Shown: positions 18,269 through 27,454 of the stretch, piece by piece
Numbering within the stretch: the first letter of the stretch is position 1
Layout: each line of letters begins with the position of its first letter
Source: Pseudomonas sp. B6002
Lineage (GTDB): Bacteria; Pseudomonadota; Gammaproteobacteria; Pseudomonadales; Pseudomonadaceae
Direction of reading: 5' to 3'
NCBI RefSeq assembly: GCF_013385985.1
Contig: NZ_JACAOY010000028.1
Location: forward strand, 49,893-103,690
DNA length: 53,798 nucleotides
Made by a program: the position numbers and the translations under genes
The notes under the pieces: model-generated
Told to the model about the DNA's origin: nothing
The model's input: the letters and a program-made list of their open reading frames with translations, nothing else
The model's database searches: none

Positions 18269-21200
18269 TTGCCTTGTTGATTCGCTGGTCGGTGGCCAAC
18301 CGCTTCCTGGTGTTGCTCGCCACGCTGTTCATCACGGCGTGGGGCGTCTGGTCGGTGCAGAACACGCCGGTGGACGCCTTGCCGGACCTCTCGGATGTGC
18401 AGGTGATTATCCGCACGCCGTACCCGGGCCAGGCGCCGCAGATTGTCGAGAACCAGGTCACCTACCCCATGACTACCACCATGCTCTCGGTGCCGGGGGC
18501 CAAGACCGTGCGTGGTTTTTCGTTCTTCGGCGACAGCTATGTGTACGTGTTGTTTGATGAAGGCACCGACCTGTACTGGGCGCGCTCGCGGGTGCTGGAA
18601 TACCTCAGCCAATTGCAGGCGCGCCTGCCGGCGTCGGCCAAACCCTCGCTGGGGCCTGACGCCACGGGGGTGGGCTGGATCTATCAGTACGCCTTGGTGG
18701 ACCGCACCGGCCAGCATGACCTGGCGCAATTGCGCGCCTTGCAGGACTGGTTCCTCAAGTTCGAGCTCAAGACCCTGCCCAACGTGGCGGAAGTGGCGAC
18801 CATCGGCGGCCAGGTCAAGCAGTACCAGGTGCAACTCGACCCGTTGGCGCTGGCCAGTCGCGGGATCACCCAGGCGCAGGTCAAGGAGGCCATCGACAAG
18901 GCCAATCAGGAAACCGGTGGTTCGGTGCTCAACCTGGGCGAATCCGAATACGTGGTACGAGCCTCCGGCTACCTGAAAAGCCTGGCCGACTTCCGCGCCA
19001 TTCCGTTACGCCTGGACGCGAACAACGTGCCGGTCACCCTCGGCGATGTGGCGAACATCCAGTTGGGCCCGGACCTGCGCCGGGGCATCAGTGAGCTGGA
19101 CGGTGAGGGCGAGGCGGTGGGCGGCGTGGTGATCCTGCGCAGCGGCAAGAACGCGCGGGAAGCTATCGCGGCGGTCAAGGTCAAACTCGACCAGCTCAAA
19201 GCCAGCCTGCCGCCCGGCGTGGAGATCGTCACCACCTACGATCGCAGCAAGCTCATCGACCGCGCCGTGGACAACCTCAGCCATAAACTGCTGGAAGAGT
19301 TCCTGGTGGTGGCGCTGGTGTGCGGGATTTTCCTGTGGCACCTGCGTTCGTCCCTGGTGGCGATTATCTCGCTGCCGGTGGGGGTGCTGATCGCCTTTAT
19401 CGTCATGCGCTTCCAAGGCATCAACGCCAACCTGATGTCCCTGGGCGGCATCGCGATTGCCATCGGCGCGATGGTGGACGCGGCGGTGGTGATGATCGAG
19501 AACGCCCACAAGAAAATCGAAGCCTGGCACCACGCCAATCCCGGGCGGGAGCTGAAAGGTGAAGCGCACTGGAAGGTGATGACGGAAGCGGCGGTGGAGG
19601 TTGGCCCGGCGCTGTTTTTCTGCCTGCTGATCATCACCTTGTCGTTCATTCCGGTGTTTACCTTGCAGGCCCAGGAAGGCCGCCTGTTCGGTCCGCTGGC
19701 CTACACCAAGACCTACGCCATGGCGGCGGCTGCCGGCTTGTCGGTGACCTTGATCCCGGTACTGATGGGCTACTGGATTCGCGGGCGCATTCCCGATGAA
19801 CAGCGCAACCCGCTCAATCGAGGCTTGATCAAGCTCTACCAGCCGGCCTTGGACGCCGTGCTGCGTTGGCCGCGCATGACCTTGCTGGTGGCGTTGCTGA
19901 TGGTCGCCAGTGCGCTGTGGCCCGTCTCGAAACTGGGCGGTGAATTCCTGCCGCCGCTGGATGAGGGCGACTTGTTGTACATGCCGTCGGCGTTGCCGGG
20001 CTTGTCCACGCAAACGGCGGGCGAGTTGCTGCAACGCACCGACCGGCTGATCAAGACCGTGCCCGAGGTCGCCCATGTGTTCGGCAAGGCCGGGCGCGCC
20101 GAAACCGCCACCGACCCGGCGCCGCTGGAGATGTTCGAGACCACTATCGAGTTCAAGCCCAGGGACCAATGGCGCCCCGGCATGACCCCGGACAAACTGG
20201 TGAAGGAGCTGGATCGAGTGGTGCAGGTGCCGGGCCTGACCAACATCTGGATCCCGCCGATCCGCAACCGCATCGACATGCTCGCCACCGGGGTCAAGAG
20301 CCCGATTGGCGTGAAGGTCGCGGGCAGCAACCTGATGCAGATCGACGCCGTGACCCAGGCCGTGGAGAAGGTCGCCAAAGGCGTGCCGGGGGTGAGTTCG
20401 GCCCTGGCTGAACGCTTGACCGGCGGGCGTTACATCGACGTGGACATCGACCGTGCCGCCGCCGCGCAATATGGGCTGAACATCACCGATGTGCAGTCGA
20501 TTGTGTCGGGGGCGGTGGGCGGCGAGACCATCGGCGAAACCGTGGAAGGCCTGGCACGCTTCCCGATCAGTCTGCGTTACCCCAAGGAATGGCGCGACTC
20601 GGTGCAGGCGCTGCGAGACCTGCCGGTGTACACACCGAAGGGCAGCCAGATTACCTTGGGCACGGTGGCAAAAATCGAGGTCAACGATGGCCCGCCGATG
20701 CTCAAGAGTGAAAACGCGCGGCCTTCGGGCTGGGTGTATATCGACGTGCGTGATCGTGACTTGGCGTCGGTGGTGAAAGACCTACGCACGGCTATCAACG
20801 CGCAGGTGCACCTGCAACCGGGCATGAGCTTGAGTTACTCGGGGCAGTTCGAGTTCCTGGAGCGCGCCAATCAGCGTCTGAAATTGGTGGTACCGGCCAC
20901 ATTGCTGATCATCTTTGTGCTGCTGTACCTGACCTTTCGCCGGGTGGAGGAGGCGTTGTTGATTCTGGCGACGCTGCCGTTTGCCCTGACGGGCGGGGTG
21001 TGGTTGCTCTACTGGCTGGGCTTCAACCTGTCGGTGGCCACGGGTGTGGGGTTTATCGCGTTGGCGGGGGTGTCGGCGGAGTTTGGCGTGATCATGCTGC
21101 TGTACCTGAAAAACGCCTGGGCCGAGCGCAAGGACGGCAACCTGCTGGCCGCTATCAGCGAAGGCGCGGTGCTGCGGGTGCGGCCCAAGGCGATGACGGT

Positions 21201-21369
21201 GGCGGTGATCATCGCCGGGCTGTTGCCGATTCTGCTGGGGGGCGGTACGGGCAGTGAAGTGATGAGCCGCATTGCTGCGCCGATGATTGGCGGGATGCTC
21301 ACGGCGCCGTTGCTGTCGCTGTTCGTCATCCCGGCGGCGTACTACCTGATGCGTAAAGCCAAACACTAA
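18265..21369 (+). CDS. cusA: CusA/CzcA-family heavy-metal RND efflux pump
   Basis: A 1034-residue, 12-TM RND pump that uses the proton gradient. It starts [20 protein letters not shown] and has the usual [20 protein letters not shown] block. The TM4 proton-relay region is [20 protein letters not shown]. The periplasmic metal region keeps the Met in [12 protein letters not shown] and in [13 protein letters not shown], as in CusA. The last TM region is [18 protein letters not shown]. It overlaps the adaptor gene by 4 bp. With CusC and CusB it would expel Cu(I)/Ag(I) from periplasm and cytoplasm. No CusF gene was found. Confidence 0.94.
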   Translation: MIALLIRWSVANRFLVLLATLFITAWGVWSVQNTPVDALPDLSDVQVIIRTPYPGQAPQIVENQVTYPMTTTMLSVPGAKTVRGFSFFGDSYVYVLFDEGTDLYWARSRVLEYLSQLQARLPASAKPSLGPDATGVGWIYQYALVDRTGQHDLAQLRALQDWFLKFELKTLPNVAEVATIGGQVKQYQVQLDPLALASRGITQAQVKEAIDKANQETGGSVLNLGESEYVVRASGYLKSLADFRAIPLRLDANNVPVTLGDVANIQLGPDLRRGISELDGEGEAVGGVVILRSGKNAREAIAAVKVKLDQLKASLPPGVEIVTTYDRSKLIDRAVDNLSHKLLEEFLVVALVCGIFLWHLRSSLVAIISLPVGVLIAFIVMRFQGINANLMSLGGIAIAIGAMVDAAVVMIENAHKKIEAWHHANPGRELKGEAHWKVMTEAAVEVGPALFFCLLIITLSFIPVFTLQAQEGRLFGPLAYTKTYAMAAAAGLSVTLIPVLMGYWIRGRIPDEQRNPLNRGLIKLYQPALDAVLRWPRMTLLVALLMVASALWPVSKLGGEFLPPLDEGDLLYMPSALPGLSTQTAGELLQRTDRLIKTVPEVAHVFGKAGRAETATDPAPLEMFETTIEFKPRDQWRPGMTPDKLVKELDRVVQVPGLTNIWIPPIRNRIDMLATGVKSPIGVKVAGSNLMQIDAVTQAVEKVAKGVPGVSSALAERLTGGRYIDVDIDRAAAAQYGLNITDVQSIVSGAVGGETIGETVEGLARFPISLRYPKEWRDSVQALRDLPVYTPKGSQITLGTVAKIEVNDGPPMLKSENARPSGWVYIDVRDRDLASVVKDLRTAINAQVHLQPGMSLSYSGQFEFLERANQRLKLVVPATLLIIFVLLYLTFRRVEEALLILATLPFALTGGVWLLYWLGFNLSVATGVGFIALAGVSAEFGVIMLLYLKNAWAERKDGNLLAAISEGAVLRVRPKAMTVAVIIAGLLPILLGGGTGSEVMSRIAAPMIGGMLTAPLLSLFVIPAAYYLMRKAKH

Positions 21370-21378
21370 CCAAAAAAT

Positions 21379-21468
21379 GTGGGAGCTGGCTTGCCTGCGA
21401 TGGCGGAGTGTCAGTCAGCGAAGATGTAAGCTGACCCACCGCCATCGCAGGCAAGCCAGCTCCCACAG
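21379..21468. repeat. REPIN between convergent cusA and iolR
   Basis: Inverted pair GTGGGAGCTGGCTTGCCTGC and GCAGGCAAGCCAGCTCCCAC with a 50-bp spacer. It separates two convergent genes and may end both transcripts. Confidence 0.92.
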
Positions 21469-21489
21469 GGGATCTTCAAACACCCAAGA

Positions 21490-22398
21490 TCAGTCGTCGA
21501 ACCCGACCTGCTCGTGGATCTCGTCCACCTTCAGTTCCAGGCGGTAGGCCACGGCGATGAACAGCGCCTGGCACAGGCACAAGGTGGCGCTCAACGAGCG
21601 GAAGGCAAACGAGGAACCTTCGTTCACCAGCAGCACCGCGTTCGCCCGCTTGGCCAGGGGCGACAGGTTGCTGTCGGTGATGATCAGGGTCTTGGCCTGA
21701 TGGTGCTGGGCGATGCGCAGGCAGTGCTGGGTCTCTTTGCCGTAGGGCGTGAAGCTGATGGCGATCACCAGGTCGTTGGCGCGCACGCTGCGCATCTGCT
21801 CGCGGTAGCTGCCGCCCAGGCCCGAGATCAGGTGAATGCGCTTGTTGGTGTGCTGCAGGTTGTAGACCAGGTAATCGGCCACCGCAAAGGACCGGCGCAC
21901 GCCGACCACGTAGATGTTGTCGGCATTGACCACCAGGTCCACGGCTTTTTCAAAGGCTGCGTCGTCCAGTTCCAGGCCCAGGCGCTCGATGCCGGACAGG
22001 GTGGCGTTCACACATTCCCGGGCCAGGTCGCCGCCGCTGGCTTTCTGCGACTTGTTGGCGATCATGCTGCGGATGCGCTGCTGGTAATTCTGTACCGGCG
22101 TGGTCTTGTGGGTGTAGGCCTCGCGAAACAGCGCCTGCATTTCGCTGAAGCCACTGAACCCGAAACGCTGGGAGAACCGCACGATGGCAGAAGGGTGCAC
22201 CTCGCATTCGCGGGCGATGTCGCTGATGCGGTCGACCATGATCCGGTCGCTCTGTTGGCTCATGTAGCTGGCGATGCGCTTGAGCTGGCGCGGCAGGCTT
22301 TCGTATTCGTCGGTGATCAGCTGCAACAGGCGCTCGGCATTGATCGGAGGGCTGGCGATGGTTCCTTCCAGGGTGGTCTCGTGATCGGTGCTGGACAT
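21490..22398 (-). CDS. iolR: RpiR-family repressor of inositol genes (IolR)
   Basis: A 302-residue MurR/RpiR-type regulator. The N-terminal HTH is seen in RISDIARECEVHPSAIVRFS and RFGFSGFSEMQALFREAY. The C-terminal SIS sugar-phosphate-binding domain has IYVVGVRRSFAVADYL and VIAISFTPYGKETQHC. The ATG at 22398 follows an AAGGA, and longer readings only add an implausible tail. It is divergent from iolC. Paired AT-rich palindromes in the 284-bp gap between the two genes, repeated before the transporter genes, are likely its operators. By analogy with other proteobacterial IolR proteins, an inositol breakdown intermediate should relieve repression. Confidence 0.88.
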   Translation of the reverse strand: MSSTDHETTLEGTIASPPINAERLLQLITDEYESLPRQLKRIASYMSQQSDRIMVDRISDIARECEVHPSAIVRFSQRFGFSGFSEMQALFREAYTHKTTPVQNYQQRIRSMIANKSQKASGGDLARECVNATLSGIERLGLELDDAAFEKAVDLVVNADNIYVVGVRRSFAVADYLVYNLQHTNKRIHLISGLGGSYREQMRSVRANDLVIAISFTPYGKETQHCLRIAQHHQAKTLIITDSNLSPLAKRANAVLLVNEGSSFAFRSLSATLCLCQALFIAVAYRLELKVDEIHEQVGFDD

Positions 22399-22544
22399 GG
22401 GCAATCCTTCTGGCTTGTTCGTCTGATGCGCTGATGGGTGGCGCAAGTCTACAGGGTAGGCGCAAAAAAATACCCCGGCATCACGGCGTGCCTGGCCTGC
22501 TGAAACGATGCAGTGTCGGGGCAGAGCCTTCAGGGTGACGTATT

Positions 22545-22558
22545 GGAAAAAATATTCC
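22545..22558. promoter_or_regulatory. candidate IolR operator 1 (iolR-iolC)
   Basis: GGAAAAAATATTCC is a 14-bp near-perfect palindrome. The half-sites GGAA/TTCC match those of the site at 31640-31653. It lies upstream of both divergent genes. Confidence 0.6.
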
Positions 22559-22573
22559 ACTAAAAATAATTAT

Positions 22574-22587
22574 GGAATAAATATTGA
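22574..22587. promoter_or_regulatory. candidate IolR operator 2 (iolC proximal)
   Basis: GGAATAAATATTGA is a degenerate copy of operator 1, centred 29 bp away (nearly three helical turns). The right half-site is weaker. It is about 95 bp before the iolC start. Confidence 0.5.
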
Positions 22588-22682
22588 TTGCCGTCGCCGG
22601 ACGTTCTAGTCTGCTCCCACCAAGAGCGTTTGCCGTCGCCACGGCGGCACAACGCAGGCTGATAAAAATAACAGGAGCCAGC

Positions 22683-24620
22683 ATGGGCCAGACTCGTTTT
22701 GCCAGTGGGCGTCAATTGGATCTGATTTGCCTCGGGCGCCTGGGCGTCGACCTCTACGCACAGCAAGTGGGTGCGCGGCTTGAGGACGTGTCCAGCTTCG
22801 CCAAGTACCTCGGCGGGTCCTCCGCCAACATTGCCTTCGGCACCGCCCGGCTGGGGCTCAAGTCGGCCATGCTGAGCCGGGTGGGGGACGACCACATGGG
22901 GCGTTTCCTGGTGGAATCCCTGGCCCGCGAAGGCTGCGATGTCAGCGGCATCAAGGTCGACCCGGAGCGCCTCACCGCCCTGGTACTGCTGGGTCTCAAG
23001 GACCGCGAAACCTTCCCCCTGGTGTTCTACCGCGAAAACTGCGCCGACATGGCCCTGCGCGCCGAAGACATCAACGAAGCCTTCATCGCCTCCAGCAAAG
23101 CCCTGTTGATCACCGGCACGCATTTCTCCACCGAGGGCGTGTACAAGGCCAGCCTCCAGGCGCTGGATTACGCCGCCAAGCACAACGTCAAGCGCGTCCT
23201 CGATATCGACTACCGCCCGGTGCTGTGGGGCCTGGCGGGCAAGGCCGACGGCGAGACGCGCTTTGTCGCCGACCAGAATGTCAGCCAGCACGTGCAAACC
23301 ATCCTGCCGCGCTTTGACCTGATCGTCGGCACCGAAGAGGAATTTTTGATCGCCGGTGGCAGCGAAGACTTGCTCACCGCGCTGCGTACCGTGCGCGAAC
23401 TGACCCCGGCCACCCTGGTGGTCAAGCTCGGCCCGCAGGGTTGCACGGTGATCCACGGCGCGATCCCGGACCGCCTGGAAGACGGCGCCATCTACCCCGG
23501 CGTGCGTGTCGAGGTGCTCAATGTGCTCGGCGCCGGCGATGCCTTTATGTCGGGCTTCCTCAGCGGCTGGCTCAACGATGCCAGTGACGAACGCTGCAGC
23601 CAGTTGGCCAACGCCTGTGGCGGCCTGGTGGTGTCGCGTCACGCCTGTGCACCGGCCATGCCGACGCCCGCTGAACTGGACTACCTGTTCAACAGCCCGG
23701 TGCCGATCACCCGGCCCGATCAGGACGTGACCCTGCAACGCCTGCACCGGGTGACGGTGCCGCGCAAGGCCTGGAAGCAGCTGTTCGTGTTTGCCTTCGA
23801 CCATCGCTGGCAACTGGTGGACCTGGCGCAGAGGGGCGGCCAGGACCCGGCGCGCATCAGCCATGCCAAGCAACTGTTTATCCAGGCCATCGAACGCGTC
23901 GAGAAAAAACTCGCCGAGCAAGGCGTTGAAGCCGACGTGGGCCTGCTGGCCGACCAGCGCTTCGGCCAGGATGCGCTCAACGCCGCCAGCGGCCGTGGCT
24001 GGTGGATCGCGCGCCCGGTGGAAGTGCAGAACTCGCGGCCCCTGGCGTTCGAACACGGCCGCTCGGTGGGCAGCAACCTGATCGCCTGGCCGCAGGAACA
24101 GATCATCAAGTGCCTGGTGCAATTCCATCCCGATGACGAGCCGATGCTGCGCCTGGAGCAGGAAGCCCAGCTGAAGGCGGTGTATGAGGCGTCGATAGTC
24201 AGTGGCCATGAACTGTTGCTGGAAGTCATCCCGCCCAAGGATCACCCGTCCACCTACCCGGATGTGCTCTACCGCAGCCTCAAGCGTTTGTACAACCTGG
24301 GCATCTACCCGGCGTGGTGGAAGATCGAGGCGCAGTCGGCCGAAGACTGGAAGAAGCTCGACGAGCTGATCCAGGAACGCGATCCGTACTGCCGAGGCGT
24401 GGTGCTGCTGGGCCTGAATGCGTCGGCCGAATGCCTCGCCGATGGCTTCCAACAGGCCGCCCAGAGCACCACTTGCCGAGGGTTTGCCGTAGGCCGCACG
24501 ATCTTCCAGGAACCGAGCCGTGCGTGGCTGGCGGGGGAGATCGATGACGAGGAGCTGATCCAGCAAGTGCAGGCCACCTTCGAACAGCTTATTAACGCCT
24601 GGCGCCAAGCCAGAGACTGA
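22683..24620 (+). CDS. iolC: bifunctional 5-dehydro-2-deoxygluconokinase / DUF2090 aldolase-like protein
   Basis: A 645-residue fusion. Residues 1 to about 330 are a PfkB-family sugar kinase: LGGSSANIAFGTARLGL near 43-59 and the NVLGAGDAF signature with catalytic Asp near 280-288. This part would phosphorylate 5-dehydro-2-deoxygluconate (IolC). Residues from about 345 to the end are a DUF2090 domain (FVFAFDHRW, PWW-like YPAWWKIE, GFAVGRTIF) with a TIM-barrel aldolase look. It probably cleaves the phosphorylated product as IolJ does elsewhere. The ATG at 22683 follows ACAGGAGCC; earlier in-frame starts lie in the operator region. It heads the iol operon. Confidence 0.92.
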   Translation: MGQTRFASGRQLDLICLGRLGVDLYAQQVGARLEDVSSFAKYLGGSSANIAFGTARLGLKSAMLSRVGDDHMGRFLVESLAREGCDVSGIKVDPERLTALVLLGLKDRETFPLVFYRENCADMALRAEDINEAFIASSKALLITGTHFSTEGVYKASLQALDYAAKHNVKRVLDIDYRPVLWGLAGKADGETRFVADQNVSQHVQTILPRFDLIVGTEEEFLIAGGSEDLLTALRTVRELTPATLVVKLGPQGCTVIHGAIPDRLEDGAIYPGVRVEVLNVLGAGDAFMSGFLSGWLNDASDERCSQLANACGGLVVSRHACAPAMPTPAELDYLFNSPVPITRPDQDVTLQRLHRVTVPRKAWKQLFVFAFDHRWQLVDLAQRGGQDPARISHAKQLFIQAIERVEKKLAEQGVEADVGLLADQRFGQDALNAASGRGWWIARPVEVQNSRPLAFEHGRSVGSNLIAWPQEQIIKCLVQFHPDDEPMLRLEQEAQLKAVYEASIVSGHELLLEVIPPKDHPSTYPDVLYRSLKRLYNLGIYPAWWKIEAQSAEDWKKLDELIQERDPYCRGVVLLGLNASAECLADGFQQAAQSTTCRGFAVGRTIFQEPSRAWLAGEIDDEELIQQVQATFEQLINAWRQARD

Positions 24621-24650
24621 AAAAGCGCTCAACCTGAAATGCAATCCAAT

Positions 24651-24739
24651 GTGGGAGCTGGCTTGCCTGCGATTGCGGTCTTCCAGTCACAGATTCATTG
24701 GCTGACACACTGCCATCGCAGGCAAGCCAGCTCCCACAG
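24651..24739. repeat. REPIN inside the iol operon (iolC-iolE)
   Basis: Inverted pair GTGGGAGCTGGCTTGCCTGC / GCAGGCAAGCCAGCTCCCAC between two co-directional pathway genes. It could stabilise or partly end the iolC transcript. Confidence 0.92.
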
Positions 24740-24783
24740 AAGCCAGATCTCAGTGATATCTGAAAACAATAAAAGGTGCAGCC

Positions 24784-25677
24784 ATGCCCGCAATCCGAAT
24801 TGGCATCAACCCGATCTCCTGGAGCAACGACGACCTGCCGGCCCTGGGCGGCGAGACGCCCCTGAGCACTGCCTTGAGCGAAGGCAAGGACATCGGCTAC
24901 GAAGGTTTTGAACTCAATGGCAAGTTCCCCAAGGACGCCAAGGGCGTGGGCGATGTGTTGCGCCCCTATGACCTGGCCCTTGTCTCCGGCTGGTACTCCA
25001 GCCGCCTGGCGCGCCGCTCGGTGGCGGAAGAAATCGAAGCCATCGCCGGGCATGTCGAGCTGCTCAAGCAAAACGGCGCCACCGTGCTGGTATACGGCGA
25101 GGTCGCCGATTCGATCCAGGGCTCGAAAATCCGTCTGATCGAACGCCCGCGTTTTCACAGTGAACAGGCCTGGCAGGACTATGCCGACAAGCTCACTGAA
25201 CTGGCGCGCTTCACCCTGTCCCAGGGCGTGCGCCTGGCCTACCACCACCACATGGGCGCCTACGTCGAATCCCCGGAAGACATCGACCAGTTGATGAGCC
25301 GCACCGGCCCGGAAGTCGGCCTGCTGTTTGATTCCGGCCATTGCTACATGGGCGGTGGCGAGCCTATCGACGTGCTGCGCAAACACATCGACCGCGTCTG
25401 CCATGTGCATTTCAAGGACGTGCGCAAACCGGTGGTGCAGCTGGCACGCAACCAGATGTGGAGCTTTCCCGATTGCATCGTCAACGGCACCTTCACCGTG
25501 CCTGGCGACGGCGATATCGATTTTGCCGAACTGCTCGATGTGCTGCTGGCCGCCAGATATGAAGGCTGGCTGGTGGTAGAAGCCGAACAGGACCCGGCTG
25601 TGGCACCCAGCTACATCTATGCGAAAAAAGGTTATGACACGTTGCGCGCGCTTCTCACTGAGAGGGTTGGACAATGA
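24784..25677 (+). CDS. iolE: myo-inosose-2 dehydratase
   Basis: A 297-residue TIM-barrel dehydratase that converts 2-keto-myo-inositol to the 3D-trihydroxycyclohexane-dione. It opens with the family start IRIGINPISWSNDDLPALGG. It also has GYEGFELNGKFP, YHHHMGAYVESPEDIDQLM (metal-site histidines and acidic residues), LLFDSGHCYMGGG and CHVHFKDVR. AAAAGGTG precedes the ATG. It overlaps iolB by 4 bp (ATGA), so the two are coupled. Confidence 0.94.
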   Translation: MPAIRIGINPISWSNDDLPALGGETPLSTALSEGKDIGYEGFELNGKFPKDAKGVGDVLRPYDLALVSGWYSSRLARRSVAEEIEAIAGHVELLKQNGATVLVYGEVADSIQGSKIRLIERPRFHSEQAWQDYADKLTELARFTLSQGVRLAYHHHMGAYVESPEDIDQLMSRTGPEVGLLFDSGHCYMGGGEPIDVLRKHIDRVCHVHFKDVRKPVVQLARNQMWSFPDCIVNGTFTVPGDGDIDFAELLDVLLAARYEGWLVVEAEQDPAVAPSYIYAKKGYDTLRALLTERVGQ

Positions 25678-26462
25678 GCCTGTTGGTCAAAAGCAGCAAA
25701 CGCGGGCAAACCATGGTCGCCCTGGAAGACGGGCGCCTGGAGTACGTAGGTTTTGCCGCGTATCGCCTGAGCCTGGGCGAAACCCTGCCGGTGACCGCCG
25801 GCGATCAAGAGCTCTGCCTGGTGCTGCTCAGCGGTCGCGTGAACATCGAGGGCGAGGGCTTCAACTGGCAGAACCTCGGTGATCGCCAGTCGGTGTTTGA
25901 AGACAAATCACCGTTTGCCGCCTACCTGCCGCCCGGCACCGATGCCCAGGTCACCGCCTTGAGCGATGTGCAGATTGCCGTCTGCGCCGCGCCGGGTGCC
26001 AGCGGCTACGAACCCCGGCTGATTCGGCCCGAGCAGTGCAAGCGCAGTGTGCGCGGCAAAGGCGCCAACACCCGCTATGTGTGCGACATCCTGCCCGACA
26101 GCGAGCCGGCGCATTCGCTGCTGGTGGTGGAAGTGCGCACGCCGTCCGGGCACTCGTCCAGCTACCCGCCGCACAAGCACGACACCGACGACCTGCCGCA
26201 CCAGAGCTTTCTTGAAGAAACCTATTACCACCAGATCAACCCGCCCCAGGGCTTTGTGTTTCAGCGCGTCTATACCGACGATCGCAGCATCGACCAGGCC
26301 ATGGCCGTGGAAAACAGCGACCTGGTGGTGGTGCCCAAGGGTTACCACCCCGTCAGCGTGCCGTACGGCTACGAGTCGTACTACCTGAACGTGATGGCCG
26401 GCCCCAAGCGCGCCTGGCATTTCCATAACGACCCGCAGCACAGTTGGCTGTTGGACCTTTAA
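25674..26462 (+). CDS. iolB: 5-deoxy-glucuronate isomerase
   Basis: A 262-residue double-cupin isomerase that converts 5-deoxy-glucuronate to 5-dehydro-2-deoxygluconate. Family marks are the metal-site motif SSYPPHKHDTDD, LEETYYHQINPPQGFVFQRV, and VVVPKGYHPVSVPYGYESYY with the C-terminal WHFHNDPQHSWLL. It is translationally coupled to iolE. Confidence 0.94.
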   Translation: MSLLVKSSKRGQTMVALEDGRLEYVGFAAYRLSLGETLPVTAGDQELCLVLLSGRVNIEGEGFNWQNLGDRQSVFEDKSPFAAYLPPGTDAQVTALSDVQIAVCAAPGASGYEPRLIRPEQCKRSVRGKGANTRYVCDILPDSEPAHSLLVVEVRTPSGHSSSYPPHKHDTDDLPHQSFLEETYYHQINPPQGFVFQRVYTDDRSIDQAMAVENSDLVVVPKGYHPVSVPYGYESYYLNVMAGPKRAWHFHNDPQHSWLLDL

Positions 26463-26484
26463 CCGGTTTGGACGGAGAACAACA

Positions 26485-27306
26485 ATGAAGTTGCCGTTAC
26501 GTTTTGCCCTTAACCGCATGGTCGCCCCCAACCTGTCCCTGCCGGACTTCATCCAGTTGGCGGCGGCGTTGAAATGCGATGCCATCGAAATCCGCAATGA
26601 TCTCGGGGACAAAAAGATTGAATTCGGCACCCCGGCCAGCCGCGTGCGTGAACTGTGCGCGGTGCAGGGCATCACGGTGCTGTCGATCAACGCGCTGTAC
26701 CCGTTCGATGTGTGGAACGACGAGCGCCGTGCCCAGGCCCTCCAGCTCGCCACCTACGCCCGTGAATGCGGGGCCCGGGGCCTGGTGATGTGCCCGCTCA
26801 ATGAGCGCGGCGACACCCGCACCGAAGCCCAGCGTGCGGCGGGCTTGCGTACGGCCCTGAGCGAGCTGGCGTTGATCCTGCGTGACTACGGGATTCTTGG
26901 ATTTATCGAGCCCCTGGGTTTTGAAGAATGCGCACTGCGGCGCAAACGCGTGGCGGTGGATGCGATCCAGTCCATTGGTGGCCTGGATGTGTTCCGTCTG
27001 GTGCACGACACCTTCCACCATCACCTGGCCAGCGAGCATGAGTTCTTCCCGGAGCTGACCGGGCTGGTGCATATCTCCGGCGTGGACGATGCCGAGGCGC
27101 CGCTCAACGCGATCCGCGACGGCCACCGCGTGCTGGTGGGCGAGGGCGACATTCTGGGTAATGCCGCGCAGATCGACACGTTGCTCAGCACGGGTTACAG
27201 CGGTTACCTGTCGTTCGAACCGTTTGCCGAGAGCGTGCATGAGTTGGCGGATATCCAGCATGCGTTGGGCGCGAGTATTGCCCACCTACAGAAATCCCGA
27301 ACCTGA
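26485..27306 (+). CDS. sugar isomerase/epimerase-type TIM-barrel protein (IolI/IolH-like)
   Basis: A 273-residue AP-endonuclease-2/xylose-isomerase fold protein. It shows CDAIEIRNDLGDKK, NALYPFDVWND, EPLGFEECALRRK and the metal-site patterns LVHDTFHHHLA and LVHISGVDD. GGAG lies 8 bases before the ATG, and the gene follows iolB by 22 bp. In inositol clusters such proteins act as 2-keto-myo-inositol isomerase (IolI) or a related epimerase (IolH). Position supports this, but the choice between them is open. Confidence 0.82.
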   Translation: MKLPLRFALNRMVAPNLSLPDFIQLAAALKCDAIEIRNDLGDKKIEFGTPASRVRELCAVQGITVLSINALYPFDVWNDERRAQALQLATYARECGARGLVMCPLNERGDTRTEAQRAAGLRTALSELALILRDYGILGFIEPLGFEECALRRKRVAVDAIQSIGGLDVFRLVHDTFHHHLASEHEFFPELTGLVHISGVDDAEAPLNAIRDGHRVLVGEGDILGNAAQIDTLLSTGYSGYLSFEPFAESVHELADIQHALGASIAHLQKSRT

Positions 27307-27319
27307 CACCGATCAACCT

Positions 27320-27407
27320 GTGGGAGCTGGCTTGCCTGCGATAGCGGTCTGTCAGTAGCAAATAAAGTGCCTGCCACGCCGCCATCGCAGGCAAGCCAGC
27401 TCCCACA
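27320..27407. repeat. REPIN inside the iol operon (before iolD)
   Basis: Inverted pair GTGGGAGCTGGCTTGCCTGC / GCAGGCAAGCCAGCTCCCAC about 50 bp before the iolD start. Confidence 0.92.
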
Positions 27408-27454
27408 TTGGATCTCTGTTGATCAATGGACCGCATTTCCACAGGGTGTAAGAC

